Shown in pieces: positions 11,757-24,711 of a DNA stretch of 54,442 nucleotides. The DNA is taken from the NCBI GenBank assembly GCA_014904985.1, contig MU129058.1, forward strand, positions 8,997 through 63,438. Direction: 5' to 3'. The notes below the pieces were generated by a model. It saw only the letters and a program-made list of their open reading frames with translations, had not been told where the DNA came from and made no database searches. The position numbers and the translations under genes are program-made. Position 1 is the first letter of the stretch. Each line of letters opens with the position of its first letter. The stretch is from Hydnum rufescens UP504 (Eukaryota; Basidiomycota; Agaricomycetes; Cantharellales; Hydnaceae).

Positions 11757-14700
11757 ATGAAACCGCGGAAACCACAGCAGCCACGACAATTGCGGAAGAA
11801 AGCCGAAAACCCTGGTGCTGTATCTGAACCACTTGTTATCCTGAACTTTTTCGGCAATACATCTGATTTATTGCCACCCACCTCTCTACCGAACTCCTCT
11901 CCCCATCCAAACCCACACCCAAGTCACAAATGTCCACATCGTTCCAGCAGTATCAATTGTCAAGCTGACCTTGAAGAAGTTGGTATGGGAATGTCATTTT
12001 TCTCATCCATTGGTATGACAGCACCGTCATCCAGCCCTGCAATCCCACCCAATACAATTCCAGCTCATGACATTCGTGTACCTCCTATATTGCCCAAGAA
12101 ACCCAGGTTACATGAAAAACACGGACTACATTGGGATGCCAACTCAGGCGAGACATGGCTGTATAGGATGATTGGTTCTAAGCACACTCCCCCACATTCA
12201 CGTTTGTCTCTCCAGGTCGCCTCATCAGTGGGCCTGGCCCCTGATGTTCTTTCCAAAAATCACAATAACGGAGTCTCCACTTGTCCTGATTCTACATCAT
12301 TGCAGGATGATAATCGCAGCTGGAACCCTATTGTGACATTGGAGAGTGATGGGTTGAACAATCTATTCGTTAGTGAAGCCCTACACCTGCAAAGCAGCCC
12401 AAGTCGCATGGCTCAGCATCTCGTGGAGTGTTGGCGCAGCGATGGAATGAGCTCATTCCCTGCCTTATTGTCCCCTTTTCCAGACGGGTTGCTGGAACAA
12501 ACTGGGATAGTGGATTGTCTTTTGATGCTGGTTTACCACCATGCAACGGCAATGCAGGGTGTTCTCCAAGAACACTCCATGTGACATGTATTCAAACTCA
12601 AAGTGTGTGCGGCTGATCATTCCAGTGGCATGAACGTTATCTCATCTTCCTTCCTATACAGGTATTAATGAAATTACTCTAAACATCTGCAGCTGCCGTC
12701 CTGCTGCAATGCTTCTCCTCAAACTTGGTCTTTTCCCATCAGCACCAGTTCATCTGACGTTAGCTGTTGATCTTGACCTCCTTGACTTCACATCAACCCT
12801 CTTCAGAGTCGAGCAGCCTAACATCCACAGGTGGACAAGCGCACTGCAGATATTTTTGCGCAAACGAGGGCATGTTCTAGACAGAGAGGTACAGATCACC
12901 CAGCTACCTTTACTCTATCTTAATATCTCCTTCATAGGATACGCTATGACGGCGCTTTGGAAAAGCACTTCAATATTATGACATCTTACTTAGTTCTATG
13001 GAGGAAGTTGTGAACAATGCCATCATCTTAGTGAAAAAGAGCAAACAGGTGAGTGCACCCCTGAGTCAGCCCCTGGACAGCATGGTTTGTGAGTCCCCCT
13101 TGTCGTCCGGCCCCTCATTGTCCAGCCCCTTGTCGTCCAGCCCTCATCATCCGGCCCCTCATCGTCTAGCCCCTCATCATTGGACCCCTTGTCGAGCCCC
13201 TTGGCATCTGGTTCTTTGGGATCTGGATCTGTGCCCTTCCCATCTGCTCCCTCATCATCTTGTCCCTCGTCTTGTCTGTCACCATCTGTGCCCTTGTCAT
13301 CTGGCCCCTCTCTATCCTTGCATCTATCAGCCCCCCCTCTATCACCCTTACCCCCATATTCAACGCCTACATTAGAAGATCTAGCCGCCAATCCTTTCAC
13401 ATGATCATATCACATGGATCCAGAAAACCACAAACCAATGACCAACGACACTCAACCCAGCATTTACCTTCAATATCGCTGCCCAGCATGTTTTGGGGGG
13501 ACACAGTATCCTAAGGATGGCCAGTATGTACTTGTTCATTCTCGATAAATTCCCATGAGAGGATCTGGACCTTTGTTTCCTCAGACCCAGTGTATTTGTT
13601 GCCAGCGATGGTTGCGCCACTCAATGACAGCAACACAATAGGCATGGAACACAAGATTATGCCTTCGGGACACCACGCGATCTATTTCTCTCAATGAGCG
13701 AGACATCAGCTATGAGCAAATATTACATGGAGACCAAGGCAGCGGGAAAGTCTACAAATCCGAATCGCTCTACTGACGTTCGAGAAAGGGGAATGGCAGT
13801 CATTAATGATGTCATTGATCACTGCGAGGATTCATACCTTGCAGCTAAAGATTATCACATCAAAATAATGAAAGAATTCTCAGACAAGGGCCTTATTGTC
13901 TTGGTTTGCCAACATGACTGCGTCCTTTGGTTCATCAACATGGGTCCAAATGGTGAAAAACGATATTTTATGCTTGCTATGATGCAACAGCTTCTTAGGG
14001 AGCTACCTGAGTCATTTACCATTGGTTTTTTTTACGATGTAATATGCACTTTGCATCGAGAAATGGAACGGGTATGTGGGATTCGTTCCAATCAACCTAT
14101 ACCATCATATTGACTATCAGCCCTCAGTGGCAACTGTTGCCCCATTGTCTGCCGCATCTCAAATTTGCCACGCCTGTTTTTCACTTGTATGGTCATCAAT
14201 GGCTGTGCCAATTGTTGTACCACCCATACAAAAATCCCGAGTTTGGTCACACTGATGGTGAAGGATGCGAGAGAGAGTGGAATTTACTAAACAGTGTCAT
14301 TCCAACGTGTCGTATTTCAGGTGTAAGTCTCCCACTCCTTTACAATACTGAATACTAAGTCTTCTATGACCATACAGTTCTATTGCCGATTGTTCGTGAT
14401 AAATACCAAACAAGCATATATCGATGGACAAAACCTGTGCAAGCTTGCAAGCTGTCAGAAATGGCGCTTTGATGACGCGGTTGCTAAATTAGATGAAGCA
14501 GAGGGTGCTCTGGACAGACTAGGGATTCCAATCGACAAGATCCAAACTGCATGGGCCGAGCAGTTGTCCACACAGCAGGCTGAGCCACCTCATGTGTTAA
14601 ATCTGTTTCTCCAGATAAATTTACTGACATCGGGCAACTTAGTCCCTGAAAAGGATGCAGGGATGAAGACAATCGAATCTATACTCAACCTCCTATGGAC

Positions 14701-15905
14701 TCGTACCACTCTCTGATGACAGATTATGCTTACTTCGAGTCAACAAGCATCTATACTTCTGCATGATCCCTCATCCCCTGACTGTGTCGAATTACTTGAT
14801 CGCTTAGATCAACTGCAATCGTCATTAGAATGGGTTGAATCACAGCTTGCAAAAAAAGAATACGATTTGTTACTTCATGGTAAGATGACGCAAGGTGATC
14901 TCGAAAAGATCAAGTCTTCGCAATGGTACAATGCACTCGTTCGTGCTTGTGCTCACTACCAGCACCTCGTGGCTGCTTTAATCGGTCGTAAATTTATGAT
15001 TACTCAACGCATTGAAGATTACCGCAGCCATATCCTTGGTGCATACAATGGTTCATGCCCATCAACTTGATCTGATACCAAGAACCGCCAATAGATCACA
15101 AAGCCCGAATTCATGAGGCGAAAGTGGACAAGAAGCGACAACCTGCTGTCGTATGCTGCCTCGACCAACTCAATAAAGAAATCGAACGTATGCTAGATGC
15201 TTGGGATGATGCCCCTTGAGGTGCGGTCCATCCAGAAAAGCTCGACCAAAAGGGATTGTTCTCTCTTGACGTTGATGGTGCTATCTGGAAGGGTTTGCAT
15301 ATCCTTGAGGCTGGACTAGGTGACAATCGTGCACCACCATGATGGTTGGCAGATGAAAACATGCGGGTGACGATTATTGCATATCTAGACTGGAAGGGTT
15401 GCCATGCCGAACTTGACATCATCAAGCGTGAGGTGGCAAACATGCATGTCTGGTATGCGGAGGAACACGATGCTATTCAGATGGCAATCCATGAGGCCAG
15501 TATGCACTCCAATGACACATGTTGACTTGAATTCTTATAATCACTTACAGGAACTGATTCTGCCCTTTGCTTTCACCTTCTACACAAATTCACAGATCTC
15601 AACAACCTCGGAGAATTGTGGGATCATTCTCTCTCTCTCGACTACCCTACCCTTCCAACCTACGATCTATCATGCCTTTTGCCTCGAATAGTGTACATGC
15701 AGACATCACACATGTCCACGCTCTGTCTACACCCTTTCCCGAAGGTTTGACACATGAGCTTGATTCAGATGGTGAAGATTGCATTGAACAATGTGAAATT
15801 CTAGCAGTCACCTCCGAGGTGCTCAGGAAAATAGATGATGATGAAGAATGCAGTCAACGTGACATCTGCTCTGATGACTCTGTAAATACCTATGAATCTG
15901 AATAG
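11757..15905 (+). pseudogene. KDZ-type (Kyakuja-Dileera-Zisupton) DNA transposase pseudogene
   Basis: Several parts match the KDZ transposase layout of basidiomycetes. Near 12700-12960 is the Cys-rich front end followed by LFPSAPVHLTLAVDLDLLDF and RRFGKALQYYD. Near 13470 is CPACFGGTQ. At 13890-14080 is HDCVLWFINMGPNGEKR followed by FFYDV, holding a candidate catalytic Asp. At 14165-14310 is YGHQWLCQLLYHP and DGEGCEREW, holding the catalytic Glu. A helical C-terminal half runs to about 15530. Introns are visible, for example 12889-12937. In-frame TGA at 12947, 15217 and 15340 fit CGA-to-TGA changes, a frameshift lies near 14076, and the first catalytic Asp region is unclear. The enzyme would cut and paste DNA with an RNase H-fold nuclease; this copy is dead. 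Confidence 0.8.
13060..13345. repeat. Pyrimidine-rich minisatellite inside the KDZ gene
   Basis: Imperfect tandem copies of a 12-18-bp unit like CCCCTCATCGTCCAG fill this stretch, which follows a GTGAGT donor at 13047 in the KDZ pseudogene. It is probably an expanded intron or an expansion in a linker. Both strands are open only because of the repeat. Confidence 0.75.
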
Positions 15906-16566
15906 AGTCTTGCATTGTGTCTGGATTTGACAGATAATAAAATCAATGTTGCATTCCGTTGTATTGGAACAAAGTCGGGTTTAGATAGCTCTCCAAGTTT
16001 GAGGTCGGATGGAATATGGCACTGACAAACTAGTGTTTCCGCGACTCAGCTCAAACTCTGGAATTCTTGGTCTGGGGACACCCAAAGTTGGCCTTGGGAC
16101 ACCCAGGGTTAGGCTGTGGGACACTTGAATTAGGCCATGGGATCCTCAGATAGGGGTTGGTCCGCCTAGTGTCCATGACTCAAAGTCACGAAAATCTCTC
16201 TCATCTGTTGTAGTTGGCGACTCTGCAACTTGACTTGATTCGACTCGACTTGACTTGACTCAACTCAGCTTGACTTGACTTGACTTGACTTGACTCGAAT
16301 TGACTTGACTTGACTTGACTCAGTTGAGCATCAGCATGTAAGTAAATAAAGTATGTACAGTTTAAGTGCTTATGGAAAAGGTGGGAGGGCAAAGGAAATA
16401 CAATCAATCCATTGAGATTAAGTTTCCATCAACTAATTAAGAAAACTAAAACTAGGCACATTTGGAAGGAGAAAATTCTTGAAAGGGCTGAAGCAAGGAA
16501 TATTCAGAAGGCAGGTAGTGCTGCAGGTGACAGACTTCATGAGACTCACAATGAAGTGCACAAGCT
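15906..16566. repeat. Intergenic stretch with TTGAC pentamer repeat
   Basis: No gene is visible between the KDZ pseudogene and the next, minus-strand gene. From about 16226 to 16325 there is a tandem array of TTGAC with TCGAC variants, about twenty copies. Between 16075 and 16145 a phrase like GGGACAC followed by 12-20 bases is repeated three or four times. Confidence 0.7.
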
Positions 16567-16578
16567 TCACAACTTGCG

Positions 16579-17215
16579 ATGAAGTTCATGAGGTTTGCGA
16601 GACTCGCGATGAGGTTCATGAGATTGAGACTCATGGGGAAGTTTGTGAGGTTGGTGAGAGTCGTGATGAAGTTCATAAGGAGACTCATGACGAAATTCAC
16701 GAGGAGGCTGGCGAGACTTGTGACGAGCTTCACAAGGAGGTTCATGAGACTGATGAGGAGGTTCACGAGGCTCCCAAAGAGGTTCATGAGAGTCGCGATG
16801 AACTTCACGAGGTTCACGAGACTCACAACGAACTCCACAAGATTCATGGGACCCACAATGAAGTTTGCTAGGAGATTCGTGAGACTTGCGAGGAGGTTTG
16901 CGAGACTCGCGAGGAGGTTCGCGAGACTTGCGAGGAGGTTCGCGAGACTCGCAAGGAGGAGGTTTGCGAGACTCGCGAGGAGGAGGTTTGCGAGACTTGC
17001 GAGGAGGAGGTTCATGAGACTCGTGAGGAGGAAGTTTGCGAGACTCATGAGGAGGAGGTTCACGAGACTTGCGAGGAGGAAGTTTGCGAGACTCGCGAGG
17101 AGGAGGTTCATGAGACTCGTGGCGAGGAGGTTTCAGAGGTGGTTTGCGAAGAGGTTCGCAAGACTCATGACGAAATTTGCAACATTCATGAGACTCATGA
17201 TGAGAGGGTTCACAA
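16579..17215 (-). repeat. Coding repeat, 15-18-bp unit (Glu-Ser-x-x-Pro-Pro on the minus strand)
   Basis: Dozens of imperfect units like GAGGTTCGCGAGACTCGC run through the last exon of the minus-strand gene. On that strand they encode ESREPP / ESRKPP motifs with His, Arg and Lys. Because the unit avoids stops, long frames are also open on the plus strand (about 216 and 130 codons), which I treat as by-products. Confidence 0.85.
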
Positions 17216-20089
17216 GACTCATTGCATGAAGGTTTGTGAGTCCCATGGTGCAAAGGCTTGTGGGATTTGTAGCGAGATGCTTCTTGGGACTCACGGAGAG
17301 ATGTACGTCCAGAGGCCCAGTCATGAGAGACACTTGCTTCATCCTCATAGTATTGCAAATCGCCATCATCAGTATTATTGGGAGATGATGAGGTTTTATT
17401 TTCAAACTCCATCGGATAATAATTTTCCTCAGAGTAGTCCCCTTGAGCAGCGTCTTCGAAAGATGGCGAACCTCGATCATCAATCCATTCTTCGTTTGAT
17501 GAGTTATCAGAGTCGTCGATTGTGGTAGAGCTAGAGCAGGATGGAAATCTCTATAAGTACAAATACGATACATGAGAGGCAGTGACTTGATCAATACTTA
17601 GGTTGAGGCAGGTTTCGCTGGCCATAGCATAGATCTTCATGATGAAGAGGCTCTGGCGGCAGGTGATTATCCCCAACATCAGGGTCTCTAAAATCGGGCT
17701 CGCTACCCTCTGAGATCGAGGGTAAACCATAAGTAGAATCTTGTATATTGCGCAGGTGGCTCGAAGTGGATTTTTCAATTAGAGACGAATGTGCCATTGT
17801 TGTCGAGACCAACAGTTTTGAATCAAGTGCACCAGAGTTCCCAGTACCACTACCTGCACCTGAAGATGAGGTAACTCGTGTCCTATTCAGCACTGAGGCA
17901 GGGAGCAGCTTGGTTGCACTATGTGAATTCCCTGCTCCAACCAGATTTCTTGATTTTGAATACAGAGTGTGAGATGATAATGGCTTGGCAGATCGGGTGG
18001 AAGATGTGGTGGTAGAGGCTACAGATTGGACATTGTGTGCCGCCATGGCACCTCTTGGTCGTGGTCATGGCTGTTGCCCTGGATCACTTTGAGGTTGAGA
18101 CTGAGGTTGAAGAGTAGGTTGAGAATGAGAACGATACCAGGTGCGAGAGCAGGAATGAGAGCAGGTGTGAGAGTGAGAGCGTGAACGAGAGCGCCAACAG
18201 GATGAAGTATTGTTCTGCTGGTGCGAACAGGAGTGGGACCGGGATTGTCGTGCTTGCTGTTGCCTCTGCGAATGCAACATTGAGGGTGAATTACTGCAAG
18301 AGGGATTCGAGTCAGAATCAGAATGAAGCTTTGTTTTCGCCTTCTTGTCTTGTTTACGTGTGCCAGATTTCTTGGGGAGCCATGGTTGAATATCGCAGAT
18401 GCGCAGAAGAGTCTCTCCTTTATTGTTCTCGATGAGTGGGTATTGGTCAACATCATCAGGATCCTTGGCCACTAGCAATCTTATTTCAGACAAATCAATG
18501 GATTGGAGGTAGATACAAAACACTCACCGGAATTCCATTTGCGAACGTGGAGGTGGCATGTCGAGCTGAATGCACAATTATTGATGAATGGCACCAACTC
18601 GTCCTTCGAGTACTCAGATTGATTTGGAGTTGGAACTCGCAGGTCATCAGGCCAGCCCACCAAGGTCAGCTCCTTCGTGCAAAGTTTAAGACCTAGCTGC
18701 TTCATAGGAAATGCCCATTTGGCGCCATCCCGTGAATTCAGGATGCCAATGCCATGGGGTTCTGAAGAAATTGCTATAATCATTGTGACTCGCAACAAAA
18801 AGGAATCATTAAATACCTAGAATTGGTTTCATAAATGCTGACAGAGCAGCACAAGCAGTGTCTCAGTTCATCAATGCCTTGTGTTTCTTCTCTTCGACTA
18901 GTTGCTTGGGTTCAATTTCCCCAGAGTTCGTTGTTTTCAGAGTACTGGATTGACCTCAATTTGCACCATAACCAGTCAACTAAAGAGAACAGGATGTACT
19001 TTGCGGTTTGTATGGCATTGTGGAGTGTCTTAAGAATATTAGCCTTGAATGGGTTGAGTGCTTGCGCAATCTCAGGTGATCCGGTAATCGTGCAGTTCTG
19101 TGCGGTGGCATATCCATCTTGAAAGTCTCAATTGATAAGAAATGTAATCATTGCGATGTTCTAGAATGCGTCCAAATGTAAGGCCTACATACTGTATCAG
19201 TGATGGAGCCCGTACGGTTAAGGCATCTATGACAGGTCTACATGCCTGTTTTTTTATTGAATTTGCATTTCGAGCCATTATCGCTCCCCGCCAGCCTTCT
19301 TCTGCTTGTTCAAAGTCTTGAATACCTCTCTTCTCCTGTAGACCTTTTAGGAGACTGTCTTTTTTGGCTGCAGCCTCGTTCTTGTTTAGACCTTCAAATA
19401 GTGTTGCGTATTTAACTTTCATTTGCGCATTCCAAGCTTTCAACGGCTCTGTCAAACTCATATATTAGCCACTACTTAGCATGAATAGGAGATTTGTACC
19501 ATCTGTAGGCCGATTATCCTTTTCAGAACTCAAGAATGCATTCCATAGATTTTCAGTTCGAGAGGGTGGGACCAACGCCAAATGGCCTGCCTGGGCAAGA
19601 ATCCTACTGGGCTTGACTTGCCATTTTTGCACCAGAAAATCCACAGCCTTCATGAATTGGCCCCAAATCAGTTCACACATCTTCCATTGGTCCAGCGACA
19701 ATGGACCATCTTTGAGAGTCGAGACGTTAGGGAGGATATCGGCAGTTGAATTGTTATTGTCATGTAGCTGATCATCCCGGATGCCTTCCTGGGCCTGAAG
19801 ATTGGCAAGTTCTGCTTCAATGTTGGGAATGTGAGGATGGTTTGACTTGGTCCTTGGCTTCTGGCATTGCTTCCCTGCGGTTCGGGTGCATGCTGATCAA
19901 ACATTCCCGTTCTCGTCTTCTTTGCTGAAGACATCATCAAAGTGCTCATTGTTAGAGTCTTCTGAGTCAGATGGGGTAACGAACTCCAATCCACTATCAA
20001 CATCTTGACTCCAATCAACATCTTGATCTAGAGCTGCCTGTGCAAACCTAGTGATGAAGTTGGCACCTGTTGTAGTTCTAGACTTGAAG

Positions 20090-20402
20090 GGGGCATTGGC
20101 GGATGTCGAAGGGACTCCGGATGTCGAAGGGACTGTGGATGCCGAAGAGATCGTGGATGCCAATGAGATCGCAGATGCTGAAGGAACCGTAGACACTGAA
20201 GGAACTGTAGATGCTGAAGGAACCATAGACGCTGAAGGAATCATATACATTGAAGGGATTGTAGACATCAAAGGAATTGTGAGTGTCAAAGGACGTGCAG
20301 ATGTCAAAGGAATTGTGAGTGTCGAAGGACATGCAGATGTCAAAGGAATTGCGGGCATCAAACAAATTGCAGACATCGAACAAATTGCGGATGTCGAATG
20401 AA
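20090..20402 (-). repeat. 18-bp tandem repeat in an exon
   Basis: About seventeen imperfect copies of GGAACTGTAGATGCTGAA are visible. On the minus strand they encode a six-residue Ser/Thr/Pro/Ile-rich repeat such as STVPSA. The period is a multiple of three, so length changes would keep the reading frame. Confidence 0.85.
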
Positions 20403-22051
20403 TTGTGGACTTTGAAGGAAGTGTAGATACCAAATGAATGGCGGGGGTGGAATGGCCCACAAAGGTAGAGTGAACAGCAGATGTGGGAGATGTTGGATGA
20501 ACAGTAGATGCCGAAGACAGTGCTGATAAAAGGGGAATCTAGTAAGGTGTTGAATCCTGTGTCAGATTTTCTTTCACTCAAAATGGATTGGGTGCACCTA
20601 CGGCAGTGTCATGTCGTTTGTACATTTGCTTAGCCATGTTCAAGACATCAACTAGCCACTTATCGATAAGTCCAGACTCATGGTCTGTGGGACAGTGAGT
20701 AAAAGCAGATTGGAACATCTCGGGAATCATGGCTACTGCACTGCCAGAAGCCCAGAACACTGATCCATCCATCTGTTGAGCGTTCGCAATTGATACCGAG
20801 CATGCGACTTGCCGAACACTCTCAAAATTGCCTGTAGAGAACATGGCAAGTGCTGCTTCAGCTTCATATCGATCCCCAAAGGCTTGCTTGGTGAAGTCTT
20901 TAAACACCAGGCCAAATTTAAGGTCGTCTATGAGAAAATCACCAAAATTGTCAATGCCGAAGACTTGTTGCCACTCTTCATAAGACTGAGGAATGTAGCT
21001 CCCAAGGTAGTCACCCTGTGATGCAATAGTGCTGACATCTGGGAGGTGCTGAACGAGAATACGAAGATGTTGAATGCGCAATGCACACCATTCAGTACTA
21101 CAAGGATCCCCACCATTGAAAATCTCATATTCAGTGGGAGTATCGGTACCCATAGAGGTGTGTAGGGAACTGAAATCTGTGACACCGCCATCATGAAGCT
21201 GTTCATATAATAATTAAGTGGGGAGTTCCTTAGTGACGACTGAATACTGACCAATATAGTATCATTATTGGAGAGAAGTACAGGGTCAATTGGGATTTCA
21301 CTGCCCGAGGATAGGCTATCTGCATTTCTGGGTGGCATGCCAAGTCTGGGTTGTCTGCCTTGGCCATGGCCCCACACTTGTCCTTGTCCATGTCTGCAAC
21401 TATGAATATGAATTGACTGCACCCCAGTGGCAGTGGGTTTTCCCCTTTTGGAGCCCAGCCCTCAGCCCCTGGCTGCCTCGGACTGAAGATATTCTTGACT
21501 TTCTTGGTATTTCTGAGTTTGTCGTATTTTATGCGTATGACCAGGCTAAAATAAAAAAAATATTAGTTCAATGAATGGAAGGGGCCTCAATGCATATGTC
21601 TGCAGACCCGGAGCCATCTTCACTCTTGGGTAAGTCTTGTTCACAGGTGCACCTTGGTCAGTCATCTAAGCCTACCTAGTTAGGTACCACTTCCGGGGCA
21701 GATAATGGTACCTAAGTAGGTCCCATCACTATTCTGGCCGAAATGGCCATTTTTATGATTTCACCTCCTGGACCAGAATTGGCCGAAATGGCCGAAAATT
21801 GGCCGAAAATTGGCCAAAACTGGGACTTGGAGAGAATCTCAGACTTGCAGGACAGCGGGCCATGCGGGCTTATCAGGGATAATCACCAGTAATTATTATT
21901 ATATTCCCCCCTCTGGTGTTTCATTTATAGTTATTTATTTATTATCATTATCACTATATACACCAGGTGGGGGCTGTTTTCATTTGGCAGTCTCGTGTTT
22001 TGTTCTTATGAACTAATGTATTTATTTATTTAAAAATTCAATTAAAAAAAC

Positions 22052-23943
22052 ATACCACACACCCGCTAGGGCAGGTGTGTGGTACCGTTCATTGTTTCCT
22101 CAGGACTTAGGACAGGGGGTCGTCCGGTGTTCAGATGCAGGTTCAGGCGGCATGTTGCTGGGGTGTCAGGCAGCAAAACAGTAAGGAGGAAATTCAAAGC
22201 AGCGCAAAAAGAGCAGCTATCGCTGCTCTTTTTGCGCCACTTGCAAATAAAAATAAAAGACCACACCCCACTGAGGGGGCTATGTGGTACTGGGCATTTC
22301 TGCCTTGGGGCTTGGATGGGGGCTCGCCCGGCTCGTTGGTGGCCATTTGGGCGGGTGTGGCTTGGTGGTTCACCATTGTGCAGGTCGTTCGGGGGTTGCG
22401 GCTCTCTGTCGTCGTTTTGGGACCTTTAAATTTGATCCTAGAATGGAATGATAACATACGTTAGTAAAAAAATTCGAAGTGACGCCGGAGGAGCAGCTTG
22501 CGCTGCTCCTTTGGTGTCACTGTAGATGTAGAAAGTTAAAAAAAAAATACCTTGTAGTACCACACACCCGCATTGGCGGGTGTGTGGTACTCGTTTTTGC
22601 CGGGGTCACATACCCTTGACTGCCGGTTTTCCATACAGTGGGTTCGAGGGTTTTTTGGGCACGTACTCGTTTGGGGGGAAGGAAGATCTAGAATACAAAA
22701 TTTTAGATTAGTAAAAGTTAAAGCAATGCAAAAAGAGCTGCCTTCGCAGCTCTTTTTGTGCTGTTGGGGGTGCACTACATTACATACCTGGTATAGAACC
22801 ACACACCCGCTACTGCGGGTGTGTGGTTCGTCTCTTTGTTCGGCGCATCATCGTTCACGGCGATGTTGTCATTCCGGGGGGGCTCGCTTTGTGGGTCTTC
22901 ACTTGTGGTGATACCTAGAATAAAAACTATTAGTTAAAAATTATAAGTGACACAAAAAGAGCAGCTTTCACTGCTCTTTTTGTGTCGTCGGGGGTGTGTT
23001 ACATACCTTGCATAGATAGAACCACACACCCGCTACTGCGGGTGTGTGGTTCTCTTCGTGTGGTGCGTCGTCGTTCGCGGGGGTGTTGTCGTTCTGGGGG
23101 GGCTTGCTTCATGGGTCTCCATTTGTGACAATAACCTAGAATAAGAAATCATTAGTTAAAAATTAAAAGCAATGCAAAAAGAGCAGCTTTCGCTGCTCTT
23201 TTTGCGTCGTCGGGGGTGCGTTACATAGATAGATAGAACCACACACCCGCTACTGCGGGTGTGTGGTTCGTGGTGTGTTGTCGTTCACCAGTCTCCCTTG
23301 CGGGCGTGGTGGGCTTGCTCTGCGGGTCGTCATTTGTGAGGATACCTAGAATGAAAAATTTTGTTTAAAAAATGAAAAACGATGCAAAAAGAGCAGCTTT
23401 GCTGCTCTTTTTGCACCATCGGGGGTACCATTCATACCGGTATAAAACCACACCCGCAGTGCGGGTGTGTGGTTTCTCTTCGTGTGGTGCATCGTTTGCG
23501 GGGGGTGCTGTCATTCTGGCCTTGCTTTGCAGGTTCATTTGTGGCGATACCTAAGAATAAAAAATATTATTAGTCCAAAAATAAAAGCGACACAAAAAGA
23601 GCAGCTTGTCGCTGCTCTTTTTGTGTGGGACATTACATACCTTGTATAGAACACACACCCGCTACTGCGGGTGTGTGGTTCATACCCTTTGTTTGGCATT
23701 GTTTGTTCACCGGTCCTCCTTTGTTGTTCTGGGGGCTTGCTCCGCAGGTTCTCATTGTGGCAGGTCGGGCCTCCTCATTGGCACCTGGGACAAAGCCAAT
23801 AACCTAGAATAATAAAGTTTGTTAGAAAAGAAATTAAAACAGCGCAAAAAGAGTAGCTTTTCGCTACTCTTTTTGCGCCGTTGTAACTACCTAAAATGGA
23901 AACTTACCTTATGACCACACACCCCGCAGCAGCGGGGTGTGGT
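22052..23943 (-). repeat. Left cassette array of element A (minus-oriented exon/intron units)
   Basis: Eight intronic hairpins (type B, near 22202, 22481, 22726, 22951, 23173, 23383, 23591 and 23845) alternate with exonic hairpins (type A, near 22052, 22264, 22556, 22798, 23021, 23239, 23446, 23650 and 23913). On the minus strand each type A hairpin is followed by a GTATGT/GTAAGT-like donor. Each type B hairpin is followed by TTACTAAC or similar and then CTAG or TAG. Examples of predicted introns are 22438-22550 (113 nt), 22688-22787 (100 nt) and 22915-23006 (92 nt). The period is about 190-240 bp. Loops of type B read on the minus strand include GAAA, GCAA, GATA and GAAG. Confidence 0.85.
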
Positions 23944-24711
23944 CACAGGGTTGGGGGTCGTGTGGTGGTCGTGTGTGTGCCTTAGGTGTGGCTGCGTAGT
24001 TGCGAATTCAATGCCGGCAATTGCAGTATTTAAGAAGTCCCAAGTGCTGGTGCTAACAAGCACAGTACACATTAATATAAGCATGTAGATGCAAAATAAA
24101 TACTATATATATAAATATTGTCCAAAAAATTCTAAGAAGAGATAATGAGTCAGAGCTCAATAAGGCGTGATATGGTTTGCAAAGTGGATTGGCCATTTCT
24201 ATGCATCAGAATTGGCCGAAATTATGAAAAGCACCNNNNNNNNNNNNNNNNNNNNNNNNNNNNNNNNNNNNNNNNNNNNNNNNNNNNNNNNNNNNNNNNN
24301 NNNNNNNNNNNNNNNNNNNNNNNNNNNNNNNNNNNNNNNNNNNNNNNNNNNNNNNNNNNNNNNNNNNNNNNNNNNNNNNNNNNNNNNNNNNNNNNNNNNN
24401 NNNNNNNNNNNNNNNNNNNNNNNNNNNNNNNNNNNNNNNNNNNNNNNNNNNNNNNNNNNNNNNNNNNNNNNNNNNNNNNNNNNNNNNNNNNNNNNNNNNN
24501 NNNNNNNNNNNNNNNNNNNNNNNNNNNNNNNNNNNNNNNNNNNNNNNNNNNNNNNNNNNNNNNNNNNNNNNNNNNNNNNNNNNNNNNNNNNNNNNNNNNN
24601 NNNNNNNNNAGAAGCAGAATACTAAATACTGGCAATTGCCGGTGTTGAGTTTGCATCTTCCTTCGCATCTCCGCAACCAAAACAAGCAACCGCCTGGAAA
24701 GGCAAGCACAC
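23944..24711. repeat. Central inverted repeat of element A, interrupted by a gap
   Basis: The left side (23990-24235) and right side (24610-24711) match the arms of the complete central palindromes at 30390-31289 and 50500-51600. Shared pieces are GGCAATTGC, the TATATA-rich stretch and AATTGGCC. The innermost part is unsequenced. Confidence 0.7.
24236..24609. other. Assembly gap, 374 N
   Basis: The run of N coincides with where the centre of the palindrome should be. Long inverted repeats often fail to assemble, so the gap is probably a consequence of the structure. Confidence 0.95.

Larger units (their letters stand above)
16567..21422 (-). pseudogene. Broken multi-exon gene of unknown function with repeat-expanded regions
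   Basis: Exons can be followed on the minus strand. The 5' part includes 21153-20578 (protein-like, about 190 residues) and earlier sequence to about 21422 with an uncertain splice junction. A large exon spans about 20460-19500 and has an 18-bp repeat, an acidic stretch and a helical region. A 51-nt intron lies at 19449-19499. Further exons lie at about 19448-19191, 18790-18530 (with LVGWPDDLRVPTP, a phrase I associate with a common uncharacterised basidiomycete protein family), 18510-17591 (Ser/Arg/His-rich) and 17540-16567 (ESHEPPPR-like repeats). TGA at 19897 and 18065 interrupt otherwise continuous frames and fit CGA-to-TGA. I do not recognise an enzyme. The arrangement suggests a large regulatory or transposon-associated protein. 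Confidence 0.55.

Noticed and set aside
16579..17229. 216-residue Arg-rich frame on the plus strand
   Set aside because: It is a by-product of the repeat. The minus-strand frame connects with upstream exons and is preferred.
22202..22238. Type B hairpins as bacterial-type terminators
   Set aside because: They lie inside GT-AG introns in a eukaryotic genome. The poly-T in them is part of the stem.
22052..23943. CRISPR-like array because of regularly spaced palindromes
   Set aside because: Units are about 190-240 bp with two alternating hairpins and splice signals. There are no short unique spacers and no cas genes, and the genome is eukaryotic.
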